Assembly (NCBI GenBank): GCA_031552145.1
Contig: JAVBMV010000003.1
Location: forward strand, 248,001 to 312,000
DNA from: JAVBMV01 sp031552145
Lineage (GTDB): Bacteria > Myxococcota > Myxococcia > Myxococcales > UBA5297
Direction of reading: 5' to 3'
Length of the DNA: 64,000 nt
Position numbers and translations under genes: made by a program. This document shows positions 37,001 through 44,700 of this stretch, piece by piece (position 1 is the stretch's first letter; each line of letters begins with the position of its first letter). The notes under the pieces were generated by a model. That model was not told the origin of the DNA, did not search any database, and was given only the letters and a program-made list of their open reading frames with translations.

Positions 37001-38836
37001 GGTTCCCTCCGCGCCACCCCACCCCATCGTCGCGCACTTTGGCGTCTTCGCGCCGGTTCGGTCGCATTGCTCTCTCAATCCAACCAGGAACTCTACGTCA
37101 GGGTTGCTGGTGTTTCGCGTGCCGGTCGCCGTCAGATACATCGGCTCGTTGAGCGGCACTCGGAAGCTATAGAGAAGATCGCGCCCACCCGAGGCCGATG
37201 GGTAGTCATAGCTGGCGCAGTTCTGATCGCCCTGGTTGCTCCCGAAGGAGGTGTCTCCAACGAGGGTCGCGGTCCAGGCCTCCTCCCCGCCGACGACGCC
37301 CCGCACGAAATCCGAGGACTTTAGCTCGATGGGCGATTCACAAGTGCCATCGAAGGGCGCTCCGACATCGAGTGTCAGCGTGAAGTCGCCCCGCGACTCC
37401 TCGGCGCCGCTCACCGCCAAGAGGTAGGGACCCGGGGCGAGGCGCCGCGTCGCTTCATGCGCATAGTCCCACCCCTCGAGGTCATTGGGATCGCCCGCCG
37501 TGCAGAGCACTGGCGCGCCGCGCGACTCGCACGAGCCAGCGGAAAAGAGCGCAAAGGCGGTTCGGTAGACTGGCGTCGCGTTCGCGCCCTGCACAGTGAT
37601 ATCGAGCGAGCGCTCCTCGTTGAGAGTAAATCGATAGTAGACCGTTCCGCCATCGTGGCCGACGTCGTTGCACCTGACATCATTCGGGGCGGGGGCGCCA
37701 AGCGTGCTGCCCTTCGTAACGACAGGCCCAAGCTGCGGCAGCTCGATGAGGTCGGCAGCCGGACAGAGGGCGTTGTGCGGAAGACTGGCGGTATGCTTCA
37801 GCGTCATGTTTACGAAGACATGCTTGCCGCGCCCTTCGACCACGCCCGTCCCTTCCACCCATAGATAGTAGGTGCCGGCGCCGAGCATGCGCGTGAACAT
37901 GGGCGGGTTCTCCCGCGTGTTGGCGAAATAGTCATCCACCGCCTGGAAGTCGCAGGCGATATCGTCCCCGAAGGAATCGCAGGTGTCGGCGAGGAGGAAG
38001 ATGACGGGGCGGATCCTCGAGTGTTCGGCGTCGGCCTCGGCGTCGGCCTGAACCGAGAGCTCACTCGGCCCATCGACCACGATCTTGTAGACGCGATCGC
38101 GCAGACCCACGCTGCCATAGCAGGTGGCGATGCCCGAGTCGGTCGCCTGGTCCAGCAGCACCTCCAGCTTCGCCTTGCCGTTCGCGTCGAAATAGACGCG
38201 CTCGGCGTTGGCTCCATCCACGCCGCATTCATCATTGGCGGGCGCCCGTGCGGGGCCACACTCGTTATCGACACAATACTCGCCATCGGCGCAGGTGCCG
38301 CAGTTCACGTCACGGACCACCCTGCATGCGTCGGGCGCCACGAATCGCCCGCACTGCTTCATGTAATCGTGGCACACGCTCTCGGCAGCGTTGGTGCAGG
38401 AGATGCAGGCTCCATCGACGCAGGTGAGCGAGGCATCCGCGCAGGCGCCACAGCTCACCGTCACGAGCGTCCCGCAGTTATTCTCCGCCGTCAGCGGACC
38501 ACAGGTCGCATGCGCGCGCTCACAGGTCTCGGAGTCCTCCTCCGGAGTGCAGCGACACTCCCCGCCGATGCACTGCTCTCCTTGCGCGCAGCAGAGGTCG
38601 CCGCAGAGGACCCGAGGTGCCTTGCAGTCGGGACCACTATCTCCCCCTGTGTCGGCGTCCGTTCCGGTGTCTGGCCCAACGTCATCGGGACCCGTGTCGG
38701 TGGAGCCGTCCAGGGTATCCGTCGGCGCGCCGATATCGGCGTCTCCCTTGGGGATCTCGATCTCTTCCGTCGGACCGCAAGCGAAGAGGACCATTGACGA
38801 GGCAGCGATGAGAAGAAGCAGGCGCAGAGTGTGCAT
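31052..38836 (-). CDS. Giant lipoprotein 1: Cys-rich head and 16 PPC-like repeats
   Basis: A 2594-residue exported lipoprotein. The signal MHTLRLLLLIAASSMVLFAC gives lipid Cys20, followed by an Asp/Gly/Thr-rich linker (about 31-70) and Cys-rich modules (71-195; for example CGDLCCAQGEQC). From about 199 to the end come 16 repeats of roughly 150 residues. Each opens with an NDxCxxAxxL-type strand (ANDECG, INDRCGEALDL, ANDLCTGAEAL, SNDRCAGATPL) and ends with TYYLWVDS...GxFxLxV. This is the pattern of bacterial prepeptidase C-terminal (PPC) domains, with a Cys pair added. GGGAG lies about 6 nt before the ATG. The S41-like gene starts directly at its stop. A surface fibre or adhesin-like role is inferred from repeat architecture. 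Confidence 0.88.
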   Translation of the reverse strand: MHTLRLLLLIAASSMVLFACGPTEEIEIPKGDADIGAPTDTLDGSTDTGPDDVGPDTGTDADTGGDSGPDCKAPRVLCGDLCCAQGEQCIGGECRCTPEEDSETCERAHATCGPLTAENNCGTLVTVSCGACADASLTCVDGACISCTNAAESVCHDYMKQCGRFVAPDACRVVRDVNCGTCADGEYCVDNECGPARAPANDECGVDGANAERVYFDANGKAKLEVLLDQATDSGIATCYGSVGLRDRVYKIVVDGPSELSVQADAEADAEHSRIRPVIFLLADTCDSFGDDIACDFQAVDDYFANTRENPPMFTRMLGAGTYYLWVEGTGVVEGRGKHVFVNMTLKHTASLPHNALCPAADLIELPQLGPVVTKGSTLGAPAPNDVRCNDVGHDGGTVYYRFTLNEERSLDITVQGANATPVYRTAFALFSAGSCESRGAPVLCTAGDPNDLEGWDYAHEATRRLAPGPYLLAVSGAEESRGDFTLTLDVGAPFDGTCESPIELKSSDFVRGVVGGEEAWTATLVGDTSFGSNQGDQNCASYDYPSASGGRDLLYSFRVPLNEPMYLTATGTRNTSNPDVEFLVGLREQCDRTGAKTPKCATMGWGGAEGTLAQRELLPGKTYYLWVDSYGPAAHGPFRVQLVATRVPAPPINDRCGEALDLSERLVSFGANGALSATLHGRTGGNAPGTLVGANAETKAGCAAEKYDVVYKLVLAQAKTLRATVSVESKSGTPLFPLLALRGSCDPYASDIACSDRAADNPAQVDSLHRRLDPGTYYLHVAARTDDAEDFFLDVTLLDEFGHGGCAEALDLNAALDGAKTITYRLDSWSGGAEGNHHSIRCGAANSGKQYYFKYVVPAGKVQTLTAVSTASPRGRYQGLLSLIDACGATDDVACSADPTGVGKITNITYQRAVAGQTLYFVADVTMRYPDGIWQSLGDDIFDFKFSVAENSLMEAGNDQCPVQQISEAHDLIFAWQDGVGTASAQGTTLAGGDDAFPGGKCFGYGVDHRPSRGGGDVVYRFVLDSVSKVQVTVDSKDGAYLPAFYVRAECNGEELPDACLAAAEPVASLLDLGTLAGGTYYLWVDTSVAGNEGSFALSVRAEPFFMEPPANDLCTGAEALQFTQGRAARVAVSSRSPLSNYVGTCGNATGGDLVYSFTLSSPKKVVARAIPAALNDQGLPNALRPVLYLRDECESAAAEHEVGCSAASAVRGAATLMVSNLPARATPYYLIVDGAKTSWGTFDLEVELFDVSSAPENCFQAERLNETMLSAPGGEMLEGDTTYSYNDLSPTVASQVLAGPDVVYELTLGTEADLDASLLFASVNGSAGLYLTTGASCAEAQVDPTMANVRPNGGPVALHRKRLQPGTYWLWVDSNSIAGPYRLTVALSQGTLPQATSCSLPKTFTYHDGYALASGATEGLAGAHAGLGTCANLGGPEAIFLLAPPTSANATVIVTAASGSPDFVPAFYLREACEETTLGNQLLCTRAPKKYFPASASINLRGSAYYLFVEDASLGAVGGAFDVRVEFGPLSPYPDQCAEAAEITLVDSQAMVNLDTYYAQDDHRNTYAACNAPTAKPVSARDVVYKLDTSSLHGKVVQVSLEGASSVIGPQLTVRTVCGALTEEPRCAHQTYAGTPAVLSFVATEDTYYIWADGLTTDPNLVGKFGGDGFLLTVRVTDAPPVPAPYGSCGDAKALVLQDGYFESVDTNAYGRADDTAPGQVYAGPSTYYKFKTGAAGKYFFSVIPARTTPSYQPAIYIRTAATCMDSSAPVAAYALGNATTGRIALEALLAADTSYTLAVDGAGDATKNTGSFKLQVAYLSPATNDCATPGDLVKLQLSETPTTFYGTTAGGVSKHGYVSLISNPNPNKPLPTMSGPEHVFVVDTTGAGAKNLVAELTPLGASGFHPVIVLRKVCECTVVAGAAANQLVSSEKRAYKQDGVEVGLIVNKLPEGKYYLVVDTYANSASLMGAYRLRAWLSDSSATPPKGDTCDDRLVADPFVNGISSIKGLSFEGMSNDLDFDAKGMTKDPDPNNQLGGPWKDRPEYMIQIVIPEDIETPYVDLAIVSNWPQTLAFDYTLQRGCGDNVTANQLTGATQTMILGYPVRQPVRALSLTPGDYTLTVEGDPISLYGFLDFEFSLMPPTTPTHALCAGAKDLDLSSGRAWVDELEIANAADVYSSEAGAALCARAVGPNFFYRIEQENSGPMRFDASVVPSSNGLRPFLSLRHECSDVSVSSEMICNYAASEGGDASISIPELARGTYYLVVDSQIRAEGGFRLDVSLSPIVTPASNDRCAGATPLNMLNGRASVTARIEDGRNNYSGMCGDWGNLFPVADWQTYPEPSMPGPDRVYSFVPAVDSSVSLTVTSSGGFAPGVYLRTNCEDTSTGSELLCGAPSGFTARASRGHVAAGVTYYVIVDSVSTGARGAYTLDVVLGAAKPPPPGDTCADAIEIAANDFGRQIPGSTIGAASDFARPSACKPTANTWGSYQYRGADIVYTFKAIGEGTNIIVRSKEGFDASVWIMPDSCVADGSTCAAFSDGTRAGGQESLIGPPKNLYFSTVNGKRYYVVVDSQYGVEGDFTIEIIDVDWDF

Positions 38837-38913
38837 AGGATTCTCCCGGCAGTGCTACCTCTTGGTGTGCCGAGCGATGGAGACTCCCTAAAAAAAGTAG
38901 TAGCCTCTCGCAC

Positions 38914-39825
38914 ATGCGCCTCATCGCCATGCTCGCTCCATGCTTGGCGCTCCTCTCATCCCAGGCGAGCGCCGGGGCGCTCCGGGTACGCATGGAGTCG
39001 GTACCCTGCCCCGAGCGCGCGGCGCTGGCGGCCCAGATCGAAGAGCGTGCGGCCTCTTTCATGGCCGACCATCCCGACGCGACTCTCATCGTGCTGAACG
39101 AAGAGGGCGGACGGCTCTGGCTCCTGCTCCTCGGGGCGCACCACCCCTTCGAGAAGCGCATCCCCTTCTCGCCAACTGATTGCCGCGAGCTGCCCACCCT
39201 GGCGCTGCTCGTGACCAAGAGCTGGCTCGACGCCTCCTGGAAGGCGCGTCGACAGGATGAGGGTGCGCCCGAGGCGCGCAACCCCGTGGATCCCGCGCCG
39301 CTTCACGCCGCGACTGCAGAGGCGGCGCAGCGCTCGCGCTGGCTCCCCTCTCTCTCCGTGCTGGGAGGCACAGGGAGCGACCGTCTGCTCGATCGTTGGA
39401 CTCCATACCTTTCCGCGTCGATTGGATTCACTCCATGGGAGAGATGGGGAGCGCAGCTACAGGGCGCCTATGAGGGAACGCTGCGGGCAGGCGGCATCGA
39501 AGCGGGGATCTATTCGCTCTCCGCGGCGGCCTCGTTCGGCGCAGCCATCGGCGAGGCGGGCAGGCTCTACCTGATGGCGGGCCCGGCGCTCAGCCTCGTC
39601 TCAACCAGCGCCCAGGATTATCACAGTGTCGAAGGTCGGCTCGCCTGGTACGCGGGGGCTCGATTCTCACTCTCCCTCCATAGAAATCTCGCATGGAGCA
39701 CCGCCCTGGAGTTCCTGGGGCGAGGCAACGAGCTCTGGATCGACTACGCCGGCTCGAACGAGCCTCTGAAGCTTCCCGCGGTGCGGGGCGCGCTCTCGAC
39801 GGGGTTCACGGCGAACTTTTTTTGA
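38914..39825 (+). CDS. Exported protein with probable outer-membrane barrel-like domain
   Basis: A 303-residue protein with a cleavable signal (MRLIAMLAPCLALLSSQASA). Residues 21-120 form a small alpha/beta region with two Cys (ESVPCPERAALAAQIEER, SPTDCRELPTL). From about 145 the sequence alternates hydrophobic and polar residues in strands ending in aromatic residues (LSASIGFTPWERWGAQLQGAY, LYLMAGPALSLV, FSLSLHRNLAWSTALEFLG) and finishes with Phe-Phe, which suits an outer-membrane beta-barrel. It starts a rightward trio with the sigma factor and FecR genes, 31 bp before the former, and is divergent from giant lipoprotein 1. The family is not recognised. Confidence 0.72.
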   Translation: MRLIAMLAPCLALLSSQASAGALRVRMESVPCPERAALAAQIEERAASFMADHPDATLIVLNEEGGRLWLLLLGAHHPFEKRIPFSPTDCRELPTLALLVTKSWLDASWKARRQDEGAPEARNPVDPAPLHAATAEAAQRSRWLPSLSVLGGTGSDRLLDRWTPYLSASIGFTPWERWGAQLQGAYEGTLRAGGIEAGIYSLSAAASFGAAIGEAGRLYLMAGPALSLVSTSAQDYHSVEGRLAWYAGARFSLSLHRNLAWSTALEFLGRGNELWIDYAGSNEPLKLPAVRGALSTGFTANFF

Positions 39826-39856
39826 GGAACTCACCGCGCTGGAGACATCAATCGCC

Positions 39857-40426
39857 ATGATGGCAAGGGAACAGGTCTCTCCCAGAGAGCTTACGCAAGA
39901 ACCGCGGCTCGAGCTCGCGCGCCTCTATCGAGAGTATGGGGCATTCATCAATCTGCTGCTGAGGCGGCTGCTCGGCCCAGGAGGCGACACCGAGGATCTC
40001 ACTCAAGAGGTCTTCATGGTGGCCCTGCGCAAGCTTCCTTCACTACAGCTGGAGGGGAGCGCTCCCCGCGTCTGGCTCGCTGGCATCGCCGTGCGCCTCG
40101 CCGCCAACCTTCGCCGCAGCCACGGTTTCTGGCGCATCCTGACCGGACAGGGGTTGCTGCTCGAGACGCCGCTCGTCGATTGGAACACGCCAGAGCACTC
40201 TGCGCAGAAGAGCGAAGCGACCCGGCAGCTCCAGGCGCTGCTCGACACGCTCCCCGAGAAGAAGCGCACCGTCTTCATCCTCTTCGAGCTCTACGAAATG
40301 AATTGCACCGAAATCGCGAGCGCGCTCGGCTGTCCCGCCAAGACCATCCATTCGCGTCTGCTGAGCGCCCGCAAGGCGCTCGTACGGCGCCACAAAGCGG
40401 CGCAGGCACGTCGGAGCATCCGATGA
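39857..40426 (+). CDS. ECF-type RNA polymerase sigma factor
   Basis: A 189-residue sigma-70 family protein with only regions 2 and 4. Region 2 is seen as LARLYREYGAFINLLLRRLLG ... DTEDLTQEVFMVALRKL, and region 4 as LDTLPEKKRTVFILFELYEMN followed by the helix-turn-helix CTEIASALGCPAKTIHSRL. The linker is short. Its stop overlaps the ATG of the FecR-domain gene (ATGA), which is the usual sigma/anti-sigma pairing. It presumably switches on surface genes when the FecR-like protein releases it; the flanking giant lipoprotein genes are candidate targets. I did not find a shared promoter motif by eye. Confidence 0.9.
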   Translation: MMAREQVSPRELTQEPRLELARLYREYGAFINLLLRRLLGPGGDTEDLTQEVFMVALRKLPSLQLEGSAPRVWLAGIAVRLAANLRRSHGFWRILTGQGLLLETPLVDWNTPEHSAQKSEATRQLQALLDTLPEKKRTVFILFELYEMNCTEIASALGCPAKTIHSRLLSARKALVRRHKAAQARRSIR

Positions 40427-41691
40427 TCGAACCTATGCGGCTCACCGAATCCGAGCGCGCTTCACCCGAGGGGGCGCTCGGCGAACTCATTCGGGATTCT
40501 CTCGCCGAAGAGGGTGCGCTCATCAGCAGCCCCCCCTGCACCGCGCTCATCGCCCCCGCGCGCCTCGAGACGATGCCCAGAGCCAGGCGCCACTCGGGGG
40601 CGCCGAGGAGAGCGCTGCTTCCGGCCGGCACCGCCATCGCGCTTCTGGCCATCGCGCTCGCGGCCTTCGGACTCTTTCGTTCCGCGGAGCGGAGCGGCAG
40701 CGGGGATTGGGAGCAGGAGGGGGCCTCCGAAAAGCATTCAGCGAACCCGCTCCTGGCGATCGAGGGACTGGGACTCTTCGAGCGCGAACCCGAGAGCCCT
40801 TTCCAACTCGAAGAGGGCGCGCACGAGCGCAGGCTGGAGCTCGCCTCGGGATCGCTGCGCGCCCAGGTCTACCCGCAGTCGATGGGGCGTCCCCTCGTCG
40901 TCGTAACGCCCCACTTGCGCGTCGTCGTCCTCGGGACGCGCTTCGACCTTCTCGTCACCACCTCGAAAACCACCGTCACGCTCATCCAGGGGAGCGTCCG
41001 GGTCGAGACCGCGCATGGCTCGGTCCTGCTCGGGACAGGGGAGTCGATCGACTCCGACGAGCCGATGCTCGTTCCGCCGCGTATGCCAACGCCTCGCGAG
41101 GCACGCACCTTTTCTGAGCGCTTGACCAAGAGACTCCCTGCGGCGACCCACAGGGGAAATCGGGCGCTGCGCACCGCGCCCCCCGTGGCGGCGCCGAGCG
41201 TCGACGCGTTGGGGTGCGACGACCAAGTGGATCAGCAGCAGTCGATCGCCTGCCTCGCGCACCTCTCGCGAGGGGATGGGCTCGCGGCTCAGAGCGCCCT
41301 CTATCTGCTGGGGCAGAAGCTGGGCGGCGAGCACGCGGGGCGAACCGAGGCACGCCGGCTCTTCGCCGAGCTGCGGGAGCGCTTTCCCGATTCGATCTAT
41401 GTGCCCGAGGCGACGCTGCGCCTCTTCGAGCTCTTCCGCTCCGATGGCTCCCGCGAGGAGGCGATCGCGGCGGCCGACTTTTTCGAGCGCCAGTTCCCCG
41501 GAGACCCGAGAGTACCCGAGCTGCAGCTCTCCCGCGCCCAGCTCCTCTGCGAAAGACCAGGGGGGCGGACCGAGGCGCTGCTCCTCATGGAAGAGTTGCA
41601 GAGCTCCAGCGATCCGCGCCTGCGCAGTGAGGTGCTCGAGGCGCTGGGGCGCTGCCAAGTGCCGGCGCGGCTACCGCGAACCCGCCACTAA
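40423..41691 (+). CDS. FecR-domain anti-sigma-like membrane protein with TPR-like C-terminus
   Basis: A 422-residue protein with a cytoplasmic N-terminus (about 1-65), one membrane helix (ALLPAGTAIALLAIALAAFGLF) and a periplasmic FecR-like beta domain: LELASGSLRAQVY, VVTPHLRVVVLGTRFDLLVT, VTLIQGSVRVETAHGSVLLGTGESI. The last 130 residues are helical and resemble tetratricopeptide repeats (TEARRLFAELRERFPDSIYVPEA). FecR-type proteins bind an ECF sigma factor and respond to an outer-membrane signal. The ATG at 40423 overlaps the sigma gene stop; an out-of-register longer frame was rejected. The barrel protein upstream is the natural candidate for the signal input. Confidence 0.87.
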   Translation: MIEPMRLTESERASPEGALGELIRDSLAEEGALISSPPCTALIAPARLETMPRARRHSGAPRRALLPAGTAIALLAIALAAFGLFRSAERSGSGDWEQEGASEKHSANPLLAIEGLGLFEREPESPFQLEEGAHERRLELASGSLRAQVYPQSMGRPLVVVTPHLRVVVLGTRFDLLVTTSKTTVTLIQGSVRVETAHGSVLLGTGESIDSDEPMLVPPRMPTPREARTFSERLTKRLPAATHRGNRALRTAPPVAAPSVDALGCDDQVDQQQSIACLAHLSRGDGLAAQSALYLLGQKLGGEHAGRTEARRLFAELRERFPDSIYVPEATLRLFELFRSDGSREEAIAAADFFERQFPGDPRVPELQLSRAQLLCERPGGRTEALLLMEELQSSSDPRLRSEVLEALGRCQVPARLPRTRH

Positions 41692-41720
41692 GCGGCGCTT
41701 CCGAACTCCTCCCCTTTCGC

Positions 41721-41763
41721 GGGCCCGGAACGGGGCGGGCGCGGGGCTCCCCGCTCCGGCCCC
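41721..41763. terminator. GC-rich hairpin between convergent genes
   Basis: CCGGAACGGGG (41725-41735) pairs with CCCCGCTCCGG (41749-41759) with one G-U pair, and flanking GGG/CCC can extend the stem. There is no T run on either side. It sits in the 86-bp gap between the FecR gene and giant lipoprotein 2, and may mark the end of both transcripts. Confidence 0.4.
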
Positions 41764-41777
41764 GACAGAGGAGCTCG

Positions 41778-44700
41778 CTACGGCACGACCTCCTGCAACT
41801 CGAGCCTAAAATTGCCGGCGGCTGTCTCGGAGTTGGCGTCGACGAAGAGGTAGTAGGTCTTGCCCACCTCCGGCGCGGCCACCGTCACGGTAGCACTGGC
41901 GGTCGAGCCAGCGACCGAGTTGACGCGCGCGCCAGCGACGCAGCTCCAGTTGTCTTCGCAGCTGGTGTCGATCCAGAGCGTCGCCTCCCACGCGGCGGTG
42001 AGCGTCACCTTGAAGCCTACCGTCGACTCCGCGGTGTAGGCGTAGACCAGCTCCTTGCCGCGCCCCCAGTCGTTGGAGGTGGGGCAGCCAGTGCCCGACG
42101 CCGTCGTGCGCCCGGCGGCGTGGTCGTTGTTGGCGGAGGCGGTCGAGGCCTCTATTTCGTCGCCCAGCGAGAGCGGCGAGGCATTCTCGCACCGATCGTT
42201 GACTGGCGCTTCGATGCCCTCCTCTATGGCCACGTCCAGGGTGAAGTCGCCCGCAGCGTTGAGCTCGGCGAAATCCACATAGATGTAATAGAGCACGGGC
42301 GAGAGCGCCGCGTGAACGAGCGTGTGCTCACCGTCGAGCGCTTTGACGCACCCCCACTCGGCGTTGGCGCCGGTGTCGGAGCAGACGGAGCGCAAATATA
42401 TGTATGGCCTCGCCGTCTCGGGCGAATAGGTACCGATGACCTTGATGGTGGCCTTCAGCGGCTCCTGGCGCGCGCCCAGGTTGAGCAGATAGACAAACTC
42501 GGGCCCGGGCATGACGGCACAGGTCCCGGAGTTGCTTCCCTCCGCGCTGGTAAGCGTAAAGCGCTCCGTGGCGGTGGCGTGATCGGGATCGCTCCAAGTG
42601 AGCGCCTTGGGCGCGAAGCAGTCGGCGCGATAGGGCGGCTCTCCGGCAGGCAGCAGCTCCATATCGACCCAGAAGAAGCCGGCACTGGAGGCGCTCTCGC
42701 CATCGACCCACAGGAAGTAGTCGCCGGCATTCAGGTAGGAGAGGTCGAGCGTGGCCGAGGGGTAGCCATCGACACCCTTGGCGCAGGCGCCGCGCGATAC
42801 CTCGCTGCCCCGCTCGTCACAGGGCGATTTCACATAGATGGTGGGCCTGAAGCCGCTGCCGTAGGCCGAGATGCGCACGCGCGCGGGGTCATAGAGCGTG
42901 AAGCGATAGACCTTGTCGGGCGCACCCGCGCCGCCGCAGCTGGCGCTCATATTGTCCGAGGCGTCGTTGAGCGAGCCGGCCACCGTGGCGCCATTGGCCG
43001 CGTAGAGATTGATCACGGCGCTGCTCGGGAAGGGGCTCTGGCAACTATCGTTGGCGGCGAAGGCGGTCGACGGGGCGGTCCTCACGTCGAGCTTGTAGCC
43101 ACCCGATGCCCCCGACTCCTTCGCGTCGACCACCACATAGTAGGTGCGCGTCTCCGCCGAGAGGAAGGGGGTGCTCCAGCTATCGCCGGAGGCGACGCAG
43201 GCCACCTGGTCGGCGGCGGCGGCGCTCTCGCAGGAGGAGCGCACATAGACAACCGGCGTGAAAGAACTGCCGGCCGTGACGGTGGCCTTCACCGAGAGCG
43301 TGTGACCGGCCGGCACCTCCACCTTGTAGATGCGCTCGGGCCCGGGCGCAGTGGCGCAGGTACCCACTCCCGCCATCTTGTGAGTGGAGTATTTGAGGCC
43401 GCTCGACTCCGTAATGCTTCCCGCGCCGAGCGCATCCAGCTCGATATCGGTCGCGCCTCCGCAGAGGCTGTTCTCGGCGCTGGTGACGCTGGCATCGGTG
43501 CTCAGGAAGAGCATGAAGGCCCTACGCCTAGAAGCGATCTGCGTGTGCGCGTCGAGGAAGAGCCAATAGTCGCCTGCCTCAAGATCGGTGAAGGTCGCCG
43601 CGGCGGTGGCGACAGTGTTGCTGGTCTGATAGGTGCATCCGAGCTCTTGCGCCGCAGCCCCATTGCAGGCGCCTCGGCGCAGATAGAAGGAGGGCGTATA
43701 GCCAGTGAAGGTCGACGTGGACTGCGTCCCACCGTTACCGTAGAGCATGAGCGACAGCGAGGTCTTGGCGCCAGGCGCGAGGTCCAGGGTTATCGGATAG
43801 GCGACCTCACCACCAACCATGGATCCACAACTGCCCGTTTCGGTGCCTCCGAAAGCGGGGAGCGTACCGGCCAAAGTAGCTTTGGCGGTGGCGCCGAGTG
43901 TCACCGTTGGCGCTGGCGAGGCGCAGGTGCGCGCCGCCTCCCCCGAGCTAGCCTCCAGCGTCACATACATCTTGTATGGCCCGGCCCTGTTGGTGCCATT
44001 GGAGTCTACCACCAGGTAGTATGGGTTCGCCTGCTGGGCGAGTTGGACCGAGAGCGCGACCGCGTAGGATCCATTGGCTGCGCCGTCGCAGGCGCTGGCA
44101 TCAGTCCCAGGCGCGTCGCAGGTCTTCCTTATCTCCAGGGTGGGGTAGACTTGGCCGCCCTGCGGGATGACTACGACCGTTGCGCGCGAGTCGACGGTCA
44201 CTGGCAGTGCGTAGATCTCCTGTCTTCCAGTGCCACTGAGGTTGCACGCGGTGTGCAAGATCGTCTTGTCACCTTCGAAGAAATTGTCGCTCTCGACAGT
44301 TGCCACTCCGTTGGCGAAAGTGAGCGCCCGGGGCGCCGCGCACGAGCTGGCCGCACCGCCGGTTCCAGCAGCAACCAGCTCCAGGGTCAGCTCGAAAGCC
44401 CCGCTGCTGCTGGGGCCGTCGACCCACAGATAGTAGGACCTCTCGCTGCCGCTTGGAATCGAAGTGGAGATACCGGCCCGCCCCACGTTTCCCGGCGCAT
44501 CGCACACCCACGCCGCGGGAGAACTGACAGAGGGGTTCAGCCCCGCCGTGCAGGTGTCGGGCTGGAGAAAGAGCGCATTGGTGGCGCTGGCGGTAGCGAA
44601 GCGGTTCCGTACCACCAGATCGAAGGCATTGATCCCCGGATCAACCCGCACGAGGAAGAGCAGATCGTTTCCTGCGGCCGCCCCTCCATCCTGGGCACAC

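Noticed and set aside
31052..38836. Repeated DNA in the giant gene considered as a CRISPR-like or satellite array.
   Set aside because: Periodicity is about 440 bp and is seen only at protein level; no identical short direct repeats with spacers exist.
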